Numbered from the stretch's first letter, positions 33,952-42,893 are shown. The stretch: 45,362 bases of DNA from Gammaproteobacteria bacterium (GCA_963575655.1 CAUYTY010000144.1:1-45362), one strand, 5' to 3'. Notes: generated by a model not told the origin, from the sequence alone. Numbers and translations: made by a program.

Positions 33952-35955
33952 TTATTTCTTGCCACGGCCAACTTCCTCGAATTCGGCATCTACTACATCG
34001 CCATCCCCTCCCCTGCCGCCGCCAGCCTCGTAGCCGCTCGGTCCATGACCACCACCGGGGCCACCAGGACCGCCAGGACCACCGAAACCACCAGGGCCTC
34101 CGAAACCACCCGGACCACCGGGACCACCGGCACCGCCACCGGATTGGGCGTAGATCTGCTCGGCCATCTTACCCGCCGCCTCGGAGAGGATACGTGCCTT
34201 GGCCTCAATGACACCCTTATCTTCGCTCTTAAGCACTTGCTCCAGGTCGCGTATCGCCGCCTCGATGCTGGCGCGCTCCGTCCCGCTCACCTTCTCGCCC
34301 AGGTCAGAGAGAGACTTCTTGGTGGCATGGACCAAGGCATCGGCTTGGTTGCGAGTATTGATCAATTCCTGGAACTTGCGATCCTCAGCGGCGTGAGCCT
34401 CCGCATCCTTAACCATGCGGCTGATCTCATCCTCGGAGAGTCCGCTGGAGGCACGGATAACAATTGATTGCTCGCGGCTGGTGGCCTTGTCTTTGGCGGA
34501 AACATTGAGGATACCGTTGGCATCGATATCGAAGGTAACCTCGATCTGCGGTACCCCACGCGGTGCGGGGGGAATACCACTTAGGTCGAAGCGGCCGAGC
34601 GACTTGTTGGCCCCGGCCATCTGACGTTCGCCTTGGAGGACGTGGACCGTCACTGCAGTCTGACCATCTTCTGCTGTGGAGAAGACTTGGTTGGCACGGG
34701 TCGGGATGGTGGTGTTCTTATCGATCAGCTTGGTCATGACACCGCCCAGCGTCTCGATCCCCAGCGACAGCGGGGTCACGTCGAGTAACAAAACATCTTT
34801 AACTTCGCCACCCAACACACCTGCCTGGATAGCCGCCCCCACTGCTACCGCTTCGTCAGGGTTAACATCACGGCGTGGGTCACGACCAAAGATACGCTTG
34901 ACCAGCTCTTGGACCTTAGGCATCCGGGTCTGACCGCCCACCAGGATAACTTCATCGATGGCTGAGGCTTGCAACCCCGCATCCTTGAGAGCGATACGGC
35001 ATGGCTCCACGGTCTTCTCGACCAGGTCATCTACCAGAGATTCGAGTTTGGCCCGCGTCAGTTTGTAATTGAGATGCTTGGGACCGCTGGCGTCGGCGGT
35101 GATGTAGGGCAGATTGATATCGGTCTGCTGACTCGACGAAAGCTCGATCTTGGATTTCTCCGCTGCTTCCTTGAGACGTTGCAGGGCGAGAGGGTCACTA
35201 CGCAGATTGATACCCGTCTCCCGCTGAAATTGCTCGACCAAGTGGTCAATGACGCGCTTGTCAAAATCCTCACCGCCCAGGAAGGTATCCCCGTTGGTGG
35301 AAAGCACCTCGAACTGGTGTTCACCTTCTACCTCAGCAATCTCGATGATGGACACGTCGAAGGTGCCGCCACCAAGGTCGTAAACCGCGATCTTGGAGTC
35401 ACCGCGCTTCTTGTCCATGCCGTAGGCAAGTGCTGCAGCGGTGGGCTCGTTGATAATGCGTTTGACCTCAAGCCCAGCGATGCGCCCAGCCGCCTTAGTC
35501 GCCTGCCGCTGCGAATCGTTGAAGTAGGCCGGCACGGTGATGACCGCCTCGGTGACGGCCTCCCCTAGATAGTCCTCAGCGGTCTTCTTCATCTTCATCA
35601 AGACCCGCGCCGAAATCTCGGGCGGCGCCATTTTCTTACCGCTGACATCAATCCACGCGTCACCATTGTCAGCACGCGCAATGCCGTAGGGCACCATACC
35701 CATGTCACGCTTGACCACATCATCCTCAAAACGACGACCAATCAGACGCTTGATGGCAAATAGGGTGTTCTTGGGATTGGTCACAGCCTGACGCTTAGCA
35801 CTCTGACCTACCAAGACCTCATCACCGCTAAAAGCGACGATGGAAGGGGTAGTACGGTCCCCCTCGCTGTTCTCAATGACCCTGGGCTTAGTACCCTCCA
35901 TGACTGCTACACAGGAGTTGGTGGTTCCCAGGTCGATACCAATAATTTTTCCCAT
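33952..35955 (-). CDS. dnaK: Molecular chaperone DnaK (Hsp70)
   Basis: 667 residues, somewhat longer than the usual 635-640. The N terminus [20 protein letters not shown], the ATPase motifs ([24 protein letters not shown]) and the substrate-binding domain ([15 protein letters not shown]) are all present. The extra length is in the tail: before the conserved end VVDAEFEEV lies a Gly/Pro-rich stretch of about 45 residues made of GGPGG and GFGGPG repeats. GGAGAAAGAA precedes the ATG. A sigma-32-like promoter lies about 175 bp upstream. Confidence 0.98.
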   Translation of the reverse strand: MGKIIGIDLGTTNSCVAVMEGTKPRVIENSEGDRTTPSIVAFSGDEVLVGQSAKRQAVTNPKNTLFAIKRLIGRRFEDDVVKRDMGMVPYGIARADNGDAWIDVSGKKMAPPEISARVLMKMKKTAEDYLGEAVTEAVITVPAYFNDSQRQATKAAGRIAGLEVKRIINEPTAAALAYGMDKKRGDSKIAVYDLGGGTFDVSIIEIAEVEGEHQFEVLSTNGDTFLGGEDFDKRVIDHLVEQFQRETGINLRSDPLALQRLKEAAEKSKIELSSSQQTDINLPYITADASGPKHLNYKLTRAKLESLVDDLVEKTVEPCRIALKDAGLQASAIDEVILVGGQTRMPKVQELVKRIFGRDPRRDVNPDEAVAVGAAIQAGVLGGEVKDVLLLDVTPLSLGIETLGGVMTKLIDKNTTIPTRANQVFSTAEDGQTAVTVHVLQGERQMAGANKSLGRFDLSGIPPAPRGVPQIEVTFDIDANGILNVSAKDKATSREQSIVIRASSGLSEDEISRMVKDAEAHAAEDRKFQELINTRNQADALVHATKKSLSDLGEKVSGTERASIEAAIRDLEQVLKSEDKGVIEAKARILSEAAGKMAEQIYAQSGGGAGGPGGPGGFGGPGGFGGPGGPGGPGGGHGPSGYEAGGGRGGDGDVVDAEFEEVGRGKK

Positions 35956-36129
35956 TTCTTTCTCCAGTTACGATGTGCGTCGGGGGTAAAAGTCCGCCGC
36001 TTGGGGGGTAGTTAGGTCGTTGTAGTTAGGTTGTAGAGAACTGCCACGTTCCACCGAAGGACAACTTCATTGAGAGTCGCTTCTAAATTACAATTGGTGA
36101 AAATAGAACAGGTTAATCGTTGGTTTGTG

Positions 36130-36158
36130 GTATGGGGGTGCCCACTACCTATTTCAAG
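36130..36158 (-). promoter_or_regulatory. Sigma-32-type heat-shock promoter before dnaK
   Basis: On the minus strand CTTGAAA (36158-36152), a 14-bp spacer, then CCCCATAC (36137-36130). This matches the sigma-32 (RpoH) consensus CTTGAAA-N11-16-CCCCATnT at all but one position. It overlaps the region just after the grpE stop and would give dnaK a leader of about 165 nt and transcription independent of hrcA-grpE. Confidence 0.85.
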
Positions 36159-36169
36159 CGGACTCACCC

Positions 36170-36826
36170 TTATTGAGCCTCACCCACCCCGCCACTCCCT
36201 GAGGGAGACGTGTTCTGCGAAACAATTACCAAGGCCGGACGGATGAGCCGTTCGTTGAGGATATAGCCCTTTTGGTACACCATTAGAACAGTATTGTGGG
36301 GTACAGCGGCATTCGGCTGAACGGTCATGGCCTGGTGCCACTCGGGATTGAAGCGTTCGTTGGTCGGGTTGATCTCACGGACACCAAATTTGGTCATGGC
36401 GCTGGCCAGCATCTTGAGGGTAAGTTCCATACCCTCACGTAGCTTGGCCACATCTGCGGAAGTCCCCTCGGGCACACTAGAGAGCCCAAGCTCCAGACTG
36501 TCCCTGACCGATAGCAACTCCGCAGAGAAACGCTCCAGGGCAAACTTATGGGCACTCTCTACGTCGCGCTCGGCCCGACGGCGCACGTTATCCATCTCGG
36601 CGCGGGCACGCAGTAGGTCGTTCCAGTGGGCATCCGCCTTGGCACGAAGCTCATCGTTCAACCGCCGCAACTCTGCGGTACTTAACTCCCACTTATTATT
36701 TTCTCCACCTCTTTCGTTCTCCCCCACTGTAGGGGAAGGAGTACCGGCACTCGCCGCTTCGACGGTCGCGGATGCAGGGTGTGGTTCCTGATCGTCGCGC
36801 AAGGTAGCACTCTGCTCTGTTTCCAT
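36170..36826 (-). CDS. grpE: Nucleotide exchange factor GrpE
   Basis: 218 residues. An acidic, low-complexity N terminus is followed by the long coiled coil (ELRRLNDELRAKADAHWNDLLRARAEMDNVRRRAERDVE) and the beta domain with NERFNPEWHQAMTV and VYQKGYILNERLIRPALVIV, the GrpE signature. It releases ADP from DnaK. GGAG lies 5 nt before ATG 36826, so I prefer this to ATG 36841. It follows hrcA and precedes dnaK. Confidence 0.97.
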   Translation of the reverse strand: METEQSATLRDDQEPHPASATVEAASAGTPSPTVGENERGGENNKWELSTAELRRLNDELRAKADAHWNDLLRARAEMDNVRRRAERDVESAHKFALERFSAELLSVRDSLELGLSSVPEGTSADVAKLREGMELTLKMLASAMTKFGVREINPTNERFNPEWHQAMTVQPNAAVPHNTVLMVYQKGYILNERLIRPALVIVSQNTSPSGSGGVGEAQ

Positions 36827-36843
36827 AGGATCTCCAGACATGG

Positions 36844-36880
36844 CCGCCCCCCGCGATAGAGAGCAAAGAGCGGGGGGCGG
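36844..36880 (-). promoter_or_regulatory. GC-rich hairpin just before the grpE ribosome site
   Basis: CCGCCCCCCGC (36844-36854) pairs perfectly with GCGGGGGGCGG (36870-36880), loop of 15. All 11 pairs are G:C. It ends about 8 nt upstream of the grpE ribosome site, in the short gap after hrcA. It could be a transcription attenuator, an RNA processing site or a structure that limits grpE translation. Confidence 0.6.
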
Positions 36881-36916
36881 GTCGACTAACGGTTAGGAAT
36901 GCAGGGATGTGGGGAC

Positions 36917-37948
36917 TCAAGCGTGGTGATTCAAGGCCGAGCCAAGAAGTGCCGCCGCCAGTTCAACGATGGGTAGTACCCGCTCGTAGGGCATACGAGT
37001 GGGACCGATGACCGCAACCACTCCCAAAATCTGACCATCGGCGGTATAGGGGGAGGCAACGACGCTGCACTGCTCCAGAAGATGGCAGCCCGACTCGGCC
37101 CCAATGAAGACCTGGGTCCCCTCCCCGGCCAGACATTGGTCCAACAGGTGGAGGATGTCGCGTTTACGACTAAACGCCTCAAAGAGTCGACGTAGCTCCT
37201 CTCGACCCTCAATATCCAGACAACCGAGCAGATTCTCCTCCCCCACCAACACATAGTCGTCAGGGGCAGGCGGGGCATCAAAGATTACCCTCCCCACGGC
37301 CATCAAGGCGCTGTCCATACACTGACGGTCTTCCTGCATCTCCCGTAACAGCCGCGCACGCACCGCTTCCAAGGTCTGACCGGCAAAGGTTTCGTTGAGA
37401 TAACCAGCAGCCCGATCGAGTTCGGTGGTGGTATAGCCACGTTCGGTGTGGATAACGCGATTACGCACCTCGCGTTCATTCACCACCAGGATGACCAATA
37501 CCCGCCGCTCGGACAGCGACAAGAAGGCTACTTGGCGCAGCACCATGGCATCCTGGCGCGGAACCATCACCAAACCCGCAAAACGGGTCAGCCCTGACAA
37601 CAACGCCGAGGTGGAGGCCACTAATTCGCCAATGCTTTGATCAGGACCTAGATGACTACGCCAACGCTGCAATTCGCGCCCCTGAGGCGGTTGCAGAGTC
37701 ATCAGGTGGTCCACAAAATAGCGATAGCCTAAAACGGTGGGCACACGTCCCGAGGAGGTATGACGCGAGGCCAACAATCCCATTTCTTCCAGGTCGGCCA
37801 TAACGTTACGGATGGTTGCCGGACTCAACTCGGCCGCCAGATCCCGTGCCAGAATCCGCGATCCAACCGCCTTACCTTCGCGGATATAACGCTCCACCAT
37901 CACCTTGAGCAGGTGACTGGCACGTTCATTGAGTACAATCTCGGTCAC
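36917..37948 (-). CDS. hrcA: Heat-inducible transcription repressor HrcA
   Basis: 343 residues, the usual length. It starts VTEIVLNERASHLLKVMVERYIREG, with the winged-helix region LSPATIRNVMADLEEMGLLASRHTSSGRVPT, and the later VLVGEENLL and VAVIGPTRMPYERVLPIVELAA stretches shared by HrcA proteins. HrcA represses chaperone genes by binding CIRCE elements (TTAGCACTC-N9-GAGTGCTAA). I found no such element in this window. I chose GTG 37948 because the sigma-70-like promoter at 37992-38020 would overlap any longer form. No strong ribosome site is visible. Confidence 0.95.
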   Translation of the reverse strand: MTEIVLNERASHLLKVMVERYIREGKAVGSRILARDLAAELSPATIRNVMADLEEMGLLASRHTSSGRVPTVLGYRYFVDHLMTLQPPQGRELQRWRSHLGPDQSIGELVASTSALLSGLTRFAGLVMVPRQDAMVLRQVAFLSLSERRVLVILVVNEREVRNRVIHTERGYTTTELDRAAGYLNETFAGQTLEAVRARLLREMQEDRQCMDSALMAVGRVIFDAPPAPDDYVLVGEENLLGCLDIEGREELRRLFEAFSRKRDILHLLDQCLAGEGTQVFIGAESGCHLLEQCSVVASPYTADGQILGVVAVIGPTRMPYERVLPIVELAAALLGSALNHHA

Positions 37949-37991
37949 GATGGGGAGGTAACAACCTGAGCAGTAGCTTTGGGTGACGTGG

Positions 37992-38020
37992 AAAGTACCC
38001 AGGAGATGGGTTCGTGTCAA
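37992..38020 (-). promoter_or_regulatory. Sigma-70-like promoter of hrcA
   Basis: On the minus strand, consensus TTGACA (38020-38015), a 17-bp spacer, then TACTTT (37997-37992). The predicted start point lies about 35 nt before GTG 37948. Confidence 0.6.
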
Positions 38021-38195
38021 GGGTTAAACAGACACTTTTAGAAGGTTTATGCCTAACCACCGAATCAAGCTTTCCCGCGAATGGACCAGTCACGCACATA
38101 CCGCCATAATCCTCCATGCGGGTGCAGCCGCTCCATGCTGACGGTATCGCCCCCCCAACCTTCAGTATCTCAGTACCTCAATCTAGATCCTTTCC

Positions 38196-39104
38196 ATGGA
38201 TACCCCCTCCAATACTCTGTTCCACAACATTGGGCTGCTTACCAGGTACGCCGATCCAGTGCTCCGTGAGACCATGGGTGCCTTGGTCGCCATCCTCAAG
38301 AATCGGGGATGTAACCTCTTTCTGGACGAGCGTGGTGCTCAGCTTACGGATTACCACGAGGCACAGACCAGCACCCTCCAAACCATTGGTGAGACCTGCG
38401 ACCTAGTGATTGTGGTAGGTGGCGACGGGACACTGCTCAACGCTGCTCGTAGCTTGGCGAGCTACAACGTCCCCATACTCGGAGTAAATCTCGGACATCT
38501 AGGTTTTCTGGCGGATGTCCCCCCCCAAACCATGGAGGAAATCCTGAGCGCCGTCCTGATCGGCCACTACGAATCGGAAGAACGCCATCTATTACACGCG
38601 ACCGTCTTACGAAACGGTGAGACTATTAGTGATAACGATGCGTTTAATGATGTTGTGATTCATCGCTGGAATGTGCCACGGATGATCGAATTTGAGGTCT
38701 ATGTCAACAATCGTTTTGTCTACACCCAACGTGCCGACGGCCTCATCATTTCGACGACTACAGGCGCCACCGCCCACGCCCTATCTGCTGGCGGACCTCT
38801 CATCTATCCCTCCTTACCCGTCACCCTGATTGTCCCAATCTGCCCACACACGGTAAGTACCCGTCCATTAGTCATACCCAGCGAGGCTATCGTTGAAGTA
38901 GTAATAACAGATAGTAATTACGAACACGCTCAAATGACCTGCGATGGGCAGATTAATCTCGGCCTCACCTCTAGTGACCACGTCATCATCCGCAAACGCG
39001 ATGGCCATGTTCGCTTAATTCATCCTGAGGGTTACGACTATTTCCGAATCCTACGGGAGAAGCTTCATTGGAGCAAAAAGATCACCACCTCTCGAGGGAT
39101 TTGA
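38196..39104 (+). CDS. nadK: NAD kinase
   Basis: 302 residues. The catalytic GGDGT motif is in VIVVGGDGTLLNAARSLA, followed by PILGVNLGHLGFLADV, NDVVIHR, the Gly-rich loop STTTGATAHALSAGGPLI and the C-terminal PICPHTVSTRPLVIP, all characteristic of bacterial NAD kinases. It phosphorylates NAD to NADP in the cytosol. It is transcribed away from hrcA. The loop residues differ slightly from the common STPTGSTAYALSAGGP form (T for P, A for S, H for Y). No strong ribosome site is visible. Confidence 0.97.
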   Translation: MDTPSNTLFHNIGLLTRYADPVLRETMGALVAILKNRGCNLFLDERGAQLTDYHEAQTSTLQTIGETCDLVIVVGGDGTLLNAARSLASYNVPILGVNLGHLGFLADVPPQTMEEILSAVLIGHYESEERHLLHATVLRNGETISDNDAFNDVVIHRWNVPRMIEFEVYVNNRFVYTQRADGLIISTTTGATAHALSAGGPLIYPSLPVTLIVPICPHTVSTRPLVIPSEAIVEVVITDSNYEHAQMTCDGQINLGLTSSDHVIIRKRDGHVRLIHPEGYDYFRILREKLHWSKKITTSRGI

Positions 39105-39151
39105 TCACAAAGGGTGACCGTTCAAAATTAGACGACCTAAGTTATTATCTA

Positions 39152-39240
39152 GTCCAAGTTGCTACCTATGCGGTGAGAAACGAAAAAGCCCCTCTCCAGG
39201 AGGAAGAGAGGAGAAAAGCGCGCTAGGTAGCAACTTGGGT
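39152..39240 (-). repeat. MITE-like repeat R2, copy 4 (89 bp) with 6-bp target duplication
   Basis: Reverse orientation to the other three copies. Ends GTCCAAGTTGCTACC and GGTAGCAACTTGGGT, flanked by TATCTA (39146-39151 and 39241-39246). The terminator-like hairpin with its T run (seen as CGAAAAAGC on the plus strand) faces the minus strand, so it should not stop nadK transcription. A solitary R2-like end (GCTAGCAACTCAAGT followed by TATCTA) lies nearby at about 39297-39317. Confidence 0.88.
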
Positions 39241-39318
39241 TATCTATTTTTCTATTCTGGCAGGAATGCTCGAACGGTGATTGAATTTAGCCATAGCTAG
39301 CAACTCAAGTTATCTATT

Positions 39319-39483
39319 AGACATTATCGGAAACCTCACCCCCCAACCCCCTCTCCTTAACAGGAGGGGGGAGAATTATTCCGTTGTTATGCTTAACTCC
39401 TGGACGGAACAGGCAAAAAATCTCCCCCTCTCCTGTTAAGGAGAGGGGGGCGGGGGTGAGGTTTTGGGTTTCCGATAATGTCT
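39319..39483. repeat. MITE-like repeat R3, copy 3 (165 bp)
   Basis: Ends AGACATTATCGGAAACC and GGTTTCCGATAATGTCT, perfect inverted repeats flanked by ATT (39316-39318 and 39484-39486). The interior holds pyrimidine-rich palindromes (CTCTCCTTAACAGGAG and CTCTCCTGTTAAGGAG). It lies just upstream of the SCO-like gene, so that gene's promoter is either inside the element or in the remaining 55 bp. Confidence 0.9.
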
Positions 39484-39540
39484 ATTATCTGCACCAAGAA
39501 AATATATGCGTGTAACCCGTCTATAGAAATGGAGCCAGCG

Positions 39541-40179
39541 ATGTCACGATGGTTACAGAATACCCTACCGATTCTCGCTGTAGTGGCTTTATTATTAATT
39601 CTCACTATGGTTCAACGTGATGAATCACCAGCCCCCCCGAGTGTCCCCGGAGCAACGCTGCTGGATCCGCCCCGACCATTGGCCCCATTCTATCTCGTCG
39701 ACCAACATGGAGTGGTAATCGACCGCGCCCGCCTCGAAGGACGCTGGACATTATTGTTCTTTGGTTATACCCACTGCCTCGACCTCTGCCTGGCAACTTT
39801 AGCCGCGCTCGCGGCTACTCAAGAACAATTATCGGTCACCGAAGCGGGTAGCGAGGAAGTCCAAGTAATATTCGTATCGATAGACCCAGCGCGAGATACC
39901 TCCGACGCCATAGATCAGTACCTAAGCCGTTTTAATTCTGCCTTCGTGGGGGCTGTGGCCGAACCTGAGGCCCTGGCTGGGCTTGCTAATCAATTTGGGG
40001 TGACCTGGCGACGCGGCTCGAACCATCAAACCGGAGACCATCATCCGATAGAACATAACAGAACGGTCTTCGTCATCAACCCAGAAGTGCAGTGGTACGC
40101 ATCACTCACGCCTCCTCTGGAAGCTGCCCGACTTACCGAAACGATACGGATAATTCGAATCCAAGATGTCCACAACTAG
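39541..40179 (+). CDS. SCO1/SenC-type copper chaperone-like protein
   Basis: 212 residues with an N-terminal membrane anchor (LPILAVVALLLILTMV) and a thioredoxin fold outside it. The CxxxC copper site is in GYTHCLDLCLATL and the distal His in HHPIEHNRTVFVINP. The family delivers copper to the CuA site of cytochrome oxidase or acts as a thiol reductase. The Pro usually after the first Cys is Leu here. GGAG lies 6 nt before ATG 39541. No oxidase genes are near, so the target is unknown. The GC-rich sequence from 40180 to 40330 holds no gene that I can see. Confidence 0.9.
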   Translation: MSRWLQNTLPILAVVALLLILTMVQRDESPAPPSVPGATLLDPPRPLAPFYLVDQHGVVIDRARLEGRWTLLFFGYTHCLDLCLATLAALAATQEQLSVTEAGSEEVQVIFVSIDPARDTSDAIDQYLSRFNSAFVGAVAEPEALAGLANQFGVTWRRGSNHQTGDHHPIEHNRTVFVINPEVQWYASLTPPLEAARLTETIRIIRIQDVHN

Positions 40180-40337
40180 AATAATTCCCGAGAAATCAGG
40201 CAAGTGCCCGCATAAGCCCTAACTGGGCCATAAACCGTTGATTGCCCGCTCCGCTACGCGCTATACACCCTAATCCCATGGTTAAACATGATCCACGACC
40301 TCAGAAGATCTGATGTTGCAGTACTGGCTTTGCTTGC

Positions 40338-40395
40338 GTATAGTTACGATGCACAATATGTACTATGTACTATGTAATACGAACCGTAACTATAC
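40338..40395. promoter_or_regulatory. Operator-like inverted repeat before the KfrA-like gene
   Basis: GTATAGTTACG (40338-40348) and CGTAACTATAC (40385-40395) are perfect 11-bp inverted repeats. Between them lie short direct repeats (ATGTACTATGTACTATGTAA). The dyad ends 9 bp before the ribosome site of the KfrA-like gene, as expected for an autorepressor site. Confidence 0.75.
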
Positions 40396-40415
40396 ACAAC
40401 TTTAGGAGACACATC

Positions 40416-40868
40416 ATGGCCAGAGGTATCACACAAGAACAGGTTTTTGCGGCCGCTCAGGCACTGTCTAGCCGAGGCGAATCCGTCACTATTGCCAATG
40501 TTCGCCGTGAGTTGGGCGATACTGGTAGTTTCTCTACCATTCACGAGTCGTTGCGCACTTGGCGCGAGGAGCATCGCCCCGAGCAACCGCCCGCAATCTC
40601 CGAGGCCCTGGATGCTGTGGGTGGGGCAATGCGCAAAGTCTGGTCGGCAGCTTGGGGGGCGGCCCAGTCGGCACTGAGCAGCGAGCGGGAGAGTCTAGAA
40701 GCAGCGCGCGTCCAAATGGCGACGGAGCGCACCGAACTGTTGGCGGAGATCGGACGTCTGGAGGCCGAGCTGGAGACCTGCACCGAGGCAACCAAGACCA
40801 AAACCAAAGAAACATCACCTGCTGAATCAACCCCTTCCCCCGCTACGCCTTCCGCAGCGGCAGGATGA
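40416..40868 (+). CDS. KfrA-like DNA-binding protein
   Basis: 150 residues. The N terminus MARGITQEQVFAAAQALSSR followed by GESVTIANVRRELGDTGSFSTIHESLRTWR is the KfrA N-terminal helix-turn-helix domain. Then come a long alpha-helical coiled coil (about residues 65-125) and a Thr/Ser/Pro-rich tail. KfrA of plasmid RK2 is an autorepressor that forms filaments; chromosomal relatives are short like this one. AGGAG lies 7 nt before ATG 40416. The operator-like dyad upstream fits autoregulation. It opens the accessory region that follows. Confidence 0.88.
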   Translation: MARGITQEQVFAAAQALSSRGESVTIANVRRELGDTGSFSTIHESLRTWREEHRPEQPPAISEALDAVGGAMRKVWSAAWGAAQSALSSERESLEAARVQMATERTELLAEIGRLEAELETCTEATKTKTKETSPAESTPSPATPSAAAG

Positions 40869-41070
40869 GCGCACCAGAAAGTCCACACAAATAGAAAACT
40901 GTTAGAGCGGGATATAGGAGCAGATTGACCATTATCCACTCAGAAAAGTTGCCGCTATTCGTTTGAATCATCACAACTTTCGATACGAAAGCGGTTTCCC
41001 GTAGCTTGCAAGCGTTCTGTAATAAAACTGTAACTTACCTATGTTGTACTGATCGTCACTTCCTCAACCT

Positions 41071-41100
41071 CATGCCCCATCGATTTCAAGGTGGGGCATG
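41071..41100. promoter_or_regulatory. Hairpin upstream of the DUF5132-like gene
   Basis: CATGCCCCA (41071-41079) pairs with TGGGGCATG (41092-41100), 34 bp before the start codon at 41134. There is no T run, so it is more likely a leader structure or protein-binding dyad than a terminator. The rest of the spacer 40869-41133 shows nothing further. Confidence 0.5.
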
Positions 41101-41133
41101 GGGTGTGGATCGACGGCTTTTAAGAGGTTCCAA

Positions 41134-41415
41134 ATGGCAGTCCTAGACGACATTTTGAAAAGCGACACAGTTATTAACTTGGCTATCGGGATTGGGGCGA
41201 TGGTCGTAGTCCCTATGGTGCTTCCCGTCCTTGTCGGTCTTGCCAGGCCGACGACCAAAGCCGCCATCAAGGTGGGGATCGTCACCTACGAAAAGGGGAT
41301 GGAAGCGATGGCTGAGATCGGTGAGATCATCGAAGACCTAGTAGCTGAGGCGAAGGCAGAACTGAGCCCTACAGCCTTGGCAAACACAGCAGTCAACCAT
41401 CCCCCGGTACCGTGA
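41134..41415 (+). CDS. Small membrane protein, DUF5132-like
   Basis: 93 residues with one or two hydrophobic stretches (NLAIGIGAMVVVPMVLPVLVGLA) and a following amphipathic part (KVGIVTYEKGMEAMAEIGEIIEDLVAEAKAEL). This resembles DUF5132 proteins, which I recall being found next to HMA-domain proteins and heavy-metal P-type ATPases. AGAGG lies 6 nt before the ATG. The next gene begins one base after its stop, so the two should be co-translated. Confidence 0.7.
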   Translation: MAVLDDILKSDTVINLAIGIGAMVVVPMVLPVLVGLARPTTKAAIKVGIVTYEKGMEAMAEIGEIIEDLVAEAKAELSPTALANTAVNHPPVP

Positions 41416-41749
41416 AATGACCCCGCTCGCACTTGTCACCCATAGCTCACCAGGGCGGCTACGCCTCAAAGTTCCCAGTGTGCGGGGCGAGGAAGAATGG
41501 TTTCTAGCGGCACAAACACAACTTGCGACCTGTGCCGAGGTTCGAGAGGTGGAGGTCAATTCCCACACGGCAAGTATCCTCGTACACCACAACGGTAATG
41601 CGGATGTAGTATTCAATTGGGCTCAGACACAAGGCCTATTTGAGATGGAGGATCCGTCTAAGGGGCCACCAGCATCCGTCGCCGCCACGGTACGTCAGGG
41701 TCTCAACCGTTTCGATAACATGTTGGCCGCAGTGAGCAACGGCGCATTA

Positions 41750-42893
41750 CTAACCTGCGCGTTGGTTAGGGGACTCCAGCTAAATAGCATATTGGACGGA
41801 TTCTTCTTTAAAAAGTTCTCTGACTTTCTCTGGCGATTTTTTTAAATCCTCTAAAAGTTGAGTAGCTTTATTTTTTAACTCCTCCACATTACGAATAAGG
41901 TGACGCGCAATTCCTTGTGTCTTAATATTGCTCCATACTAGCTCGACAGGATTAAGGTGTGGAGAATAGGTGGGAAGAAAGAATATTTTAACCTTTCCAT
42001 TTGTCGTCTCCAGATATTCCTTAACTACTTTTGCATGATGGGCAGAATACCCGTCTGTTACAATATAGATGGGGCATGAATTCTCTTGAGCCAAAATTTT
42101 TAGATATTCAACAAACGCACCACCATTGAGCGATGAGGGACCTATTTGGAAATGCATCTTTCCTTCAGAAGTTATCGCAGCGATCATATTTATGCGATAA
42201 CGTCCACCAGTGGAGGGAATTATGGGAGTTAAACCTTCTAGCCCCCAAGTTGTACCCGCGTGATAATCGGTGCGCGCCCCAGCCTCATCAAGAAAATAGA
42301 TTATAGCACCCTCATTACTTGCCAACTCTTTGATTCTAGGAAACTCTTTGTTAATCCAATTATCTACTGAAAATTGGTCCCTCTCTATCGCACGATATAC
42401 TGGCCGTTGTGGAGTTAAATTAATGCGGCGCAAAAAACGGCCCACCGCGGAACGACTCATGTAAATAGAAAATTTCCTCTCTATTAATGTCTTTATCATT
42501 TCAGTTGTCCATAAGACTGTCGAGAATTCAAAATCCAATGGGGTAAATGCGCACAGCCAGAATACGAGTATTCCTTCTTGCTGTTCATTGATGAAGGATT
42601 TTCTTCCAGGGACAGGTTTCGCATTTAACGTAGCTAGACCCATCTCTTTTGCCTTCTTCACCCATTCGTACACCTTCGATCGGTGCATACCGAAAATCTC
42701 GCCCACCTCCCTAGGAGACATTCCTTTACGTACAGCTTTTACTGCTTGAAGCCTTATATACTCAAGGGTAGAGTGATCGAGAGAACGTCCATCAGAATTT
42801 TTCATAATTTTAGCAATTTCATGTCTTATTTTTTGGTTGGACTAATAATAGATTATTTTTACTTGCTTGTCCCCTAACCAACGCGCAGGTTAG
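41750..42893 (-). mobile_element. Intact IS630-family insertion sequence, copy 2 (1144 bp)
   Basis: Reverse orientation. The same terminal repeats as copy 1 and the same length. TA lies on both sides (41748-41749 and 42894-42895). It is inserted in the HMA-like gene. Confidence 0.97.
41780..42805 (-). CDS. IS630-family transposase, copy 2
   Basis: 341 residues, identical to the copy at 25313-26338: helix-turn-helix at the N terminus and DDE catalytic core (LDEAG, TDGYSAHH, LNPVELVW). Because both copies are full length and have perfect ends, either could be the active source. Confidence 0.97.
   Translation of the reverse strand: MKNSDGRSLDHSTLEYIRLQAVKAVRKGMSPREVGEIFGMHRSKVYEWVKKAKEMGLATLNAKPVPGRKSFINEQQEGILVFWLCAFTPLDFEFSTVLWTTEMIKTLIERKFSIYMSRSAVGRFLRRINLTPQRPVYRAIERDQFSVDNWINKEFPRIKELASNEGAIIYFLDEAGARTDYHAGTTWGLEGLTPIIPSTGGRYRINMIAAITSEGKMHFQIGPSSLNGGAFVEYLKILAQENSCPIYIVTDGYSAHHAKVVKEYLETTNGKVKIFFLPTYSPHLNPVELVWSNIKTQGIARHLIRNVEELKNKATQLLEDLKKSPEKVRELFKEESVQYAI

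Noticed and set aside
33785-34467. Long plus-strand frames opposite dnaK and dnaJ, rich in Thr, Arg and His
   Set aside because: They mirror the Gly/Pro-rich and biased codon stretches of the chaperone genes; low-complexity shadows.
40338-40380. CRISPR-like or plasmid-iteron array from the ATGTACT repeats
   Set aside because: Only two to three short units with no spacers of constant length; better explained as an operator.
41417-41845. A 142-residue protein ending in transposon-encoded residues
   Set aside because: It is the HMA-like gene read through into the IS630-type element; the true frame resumes after the element.
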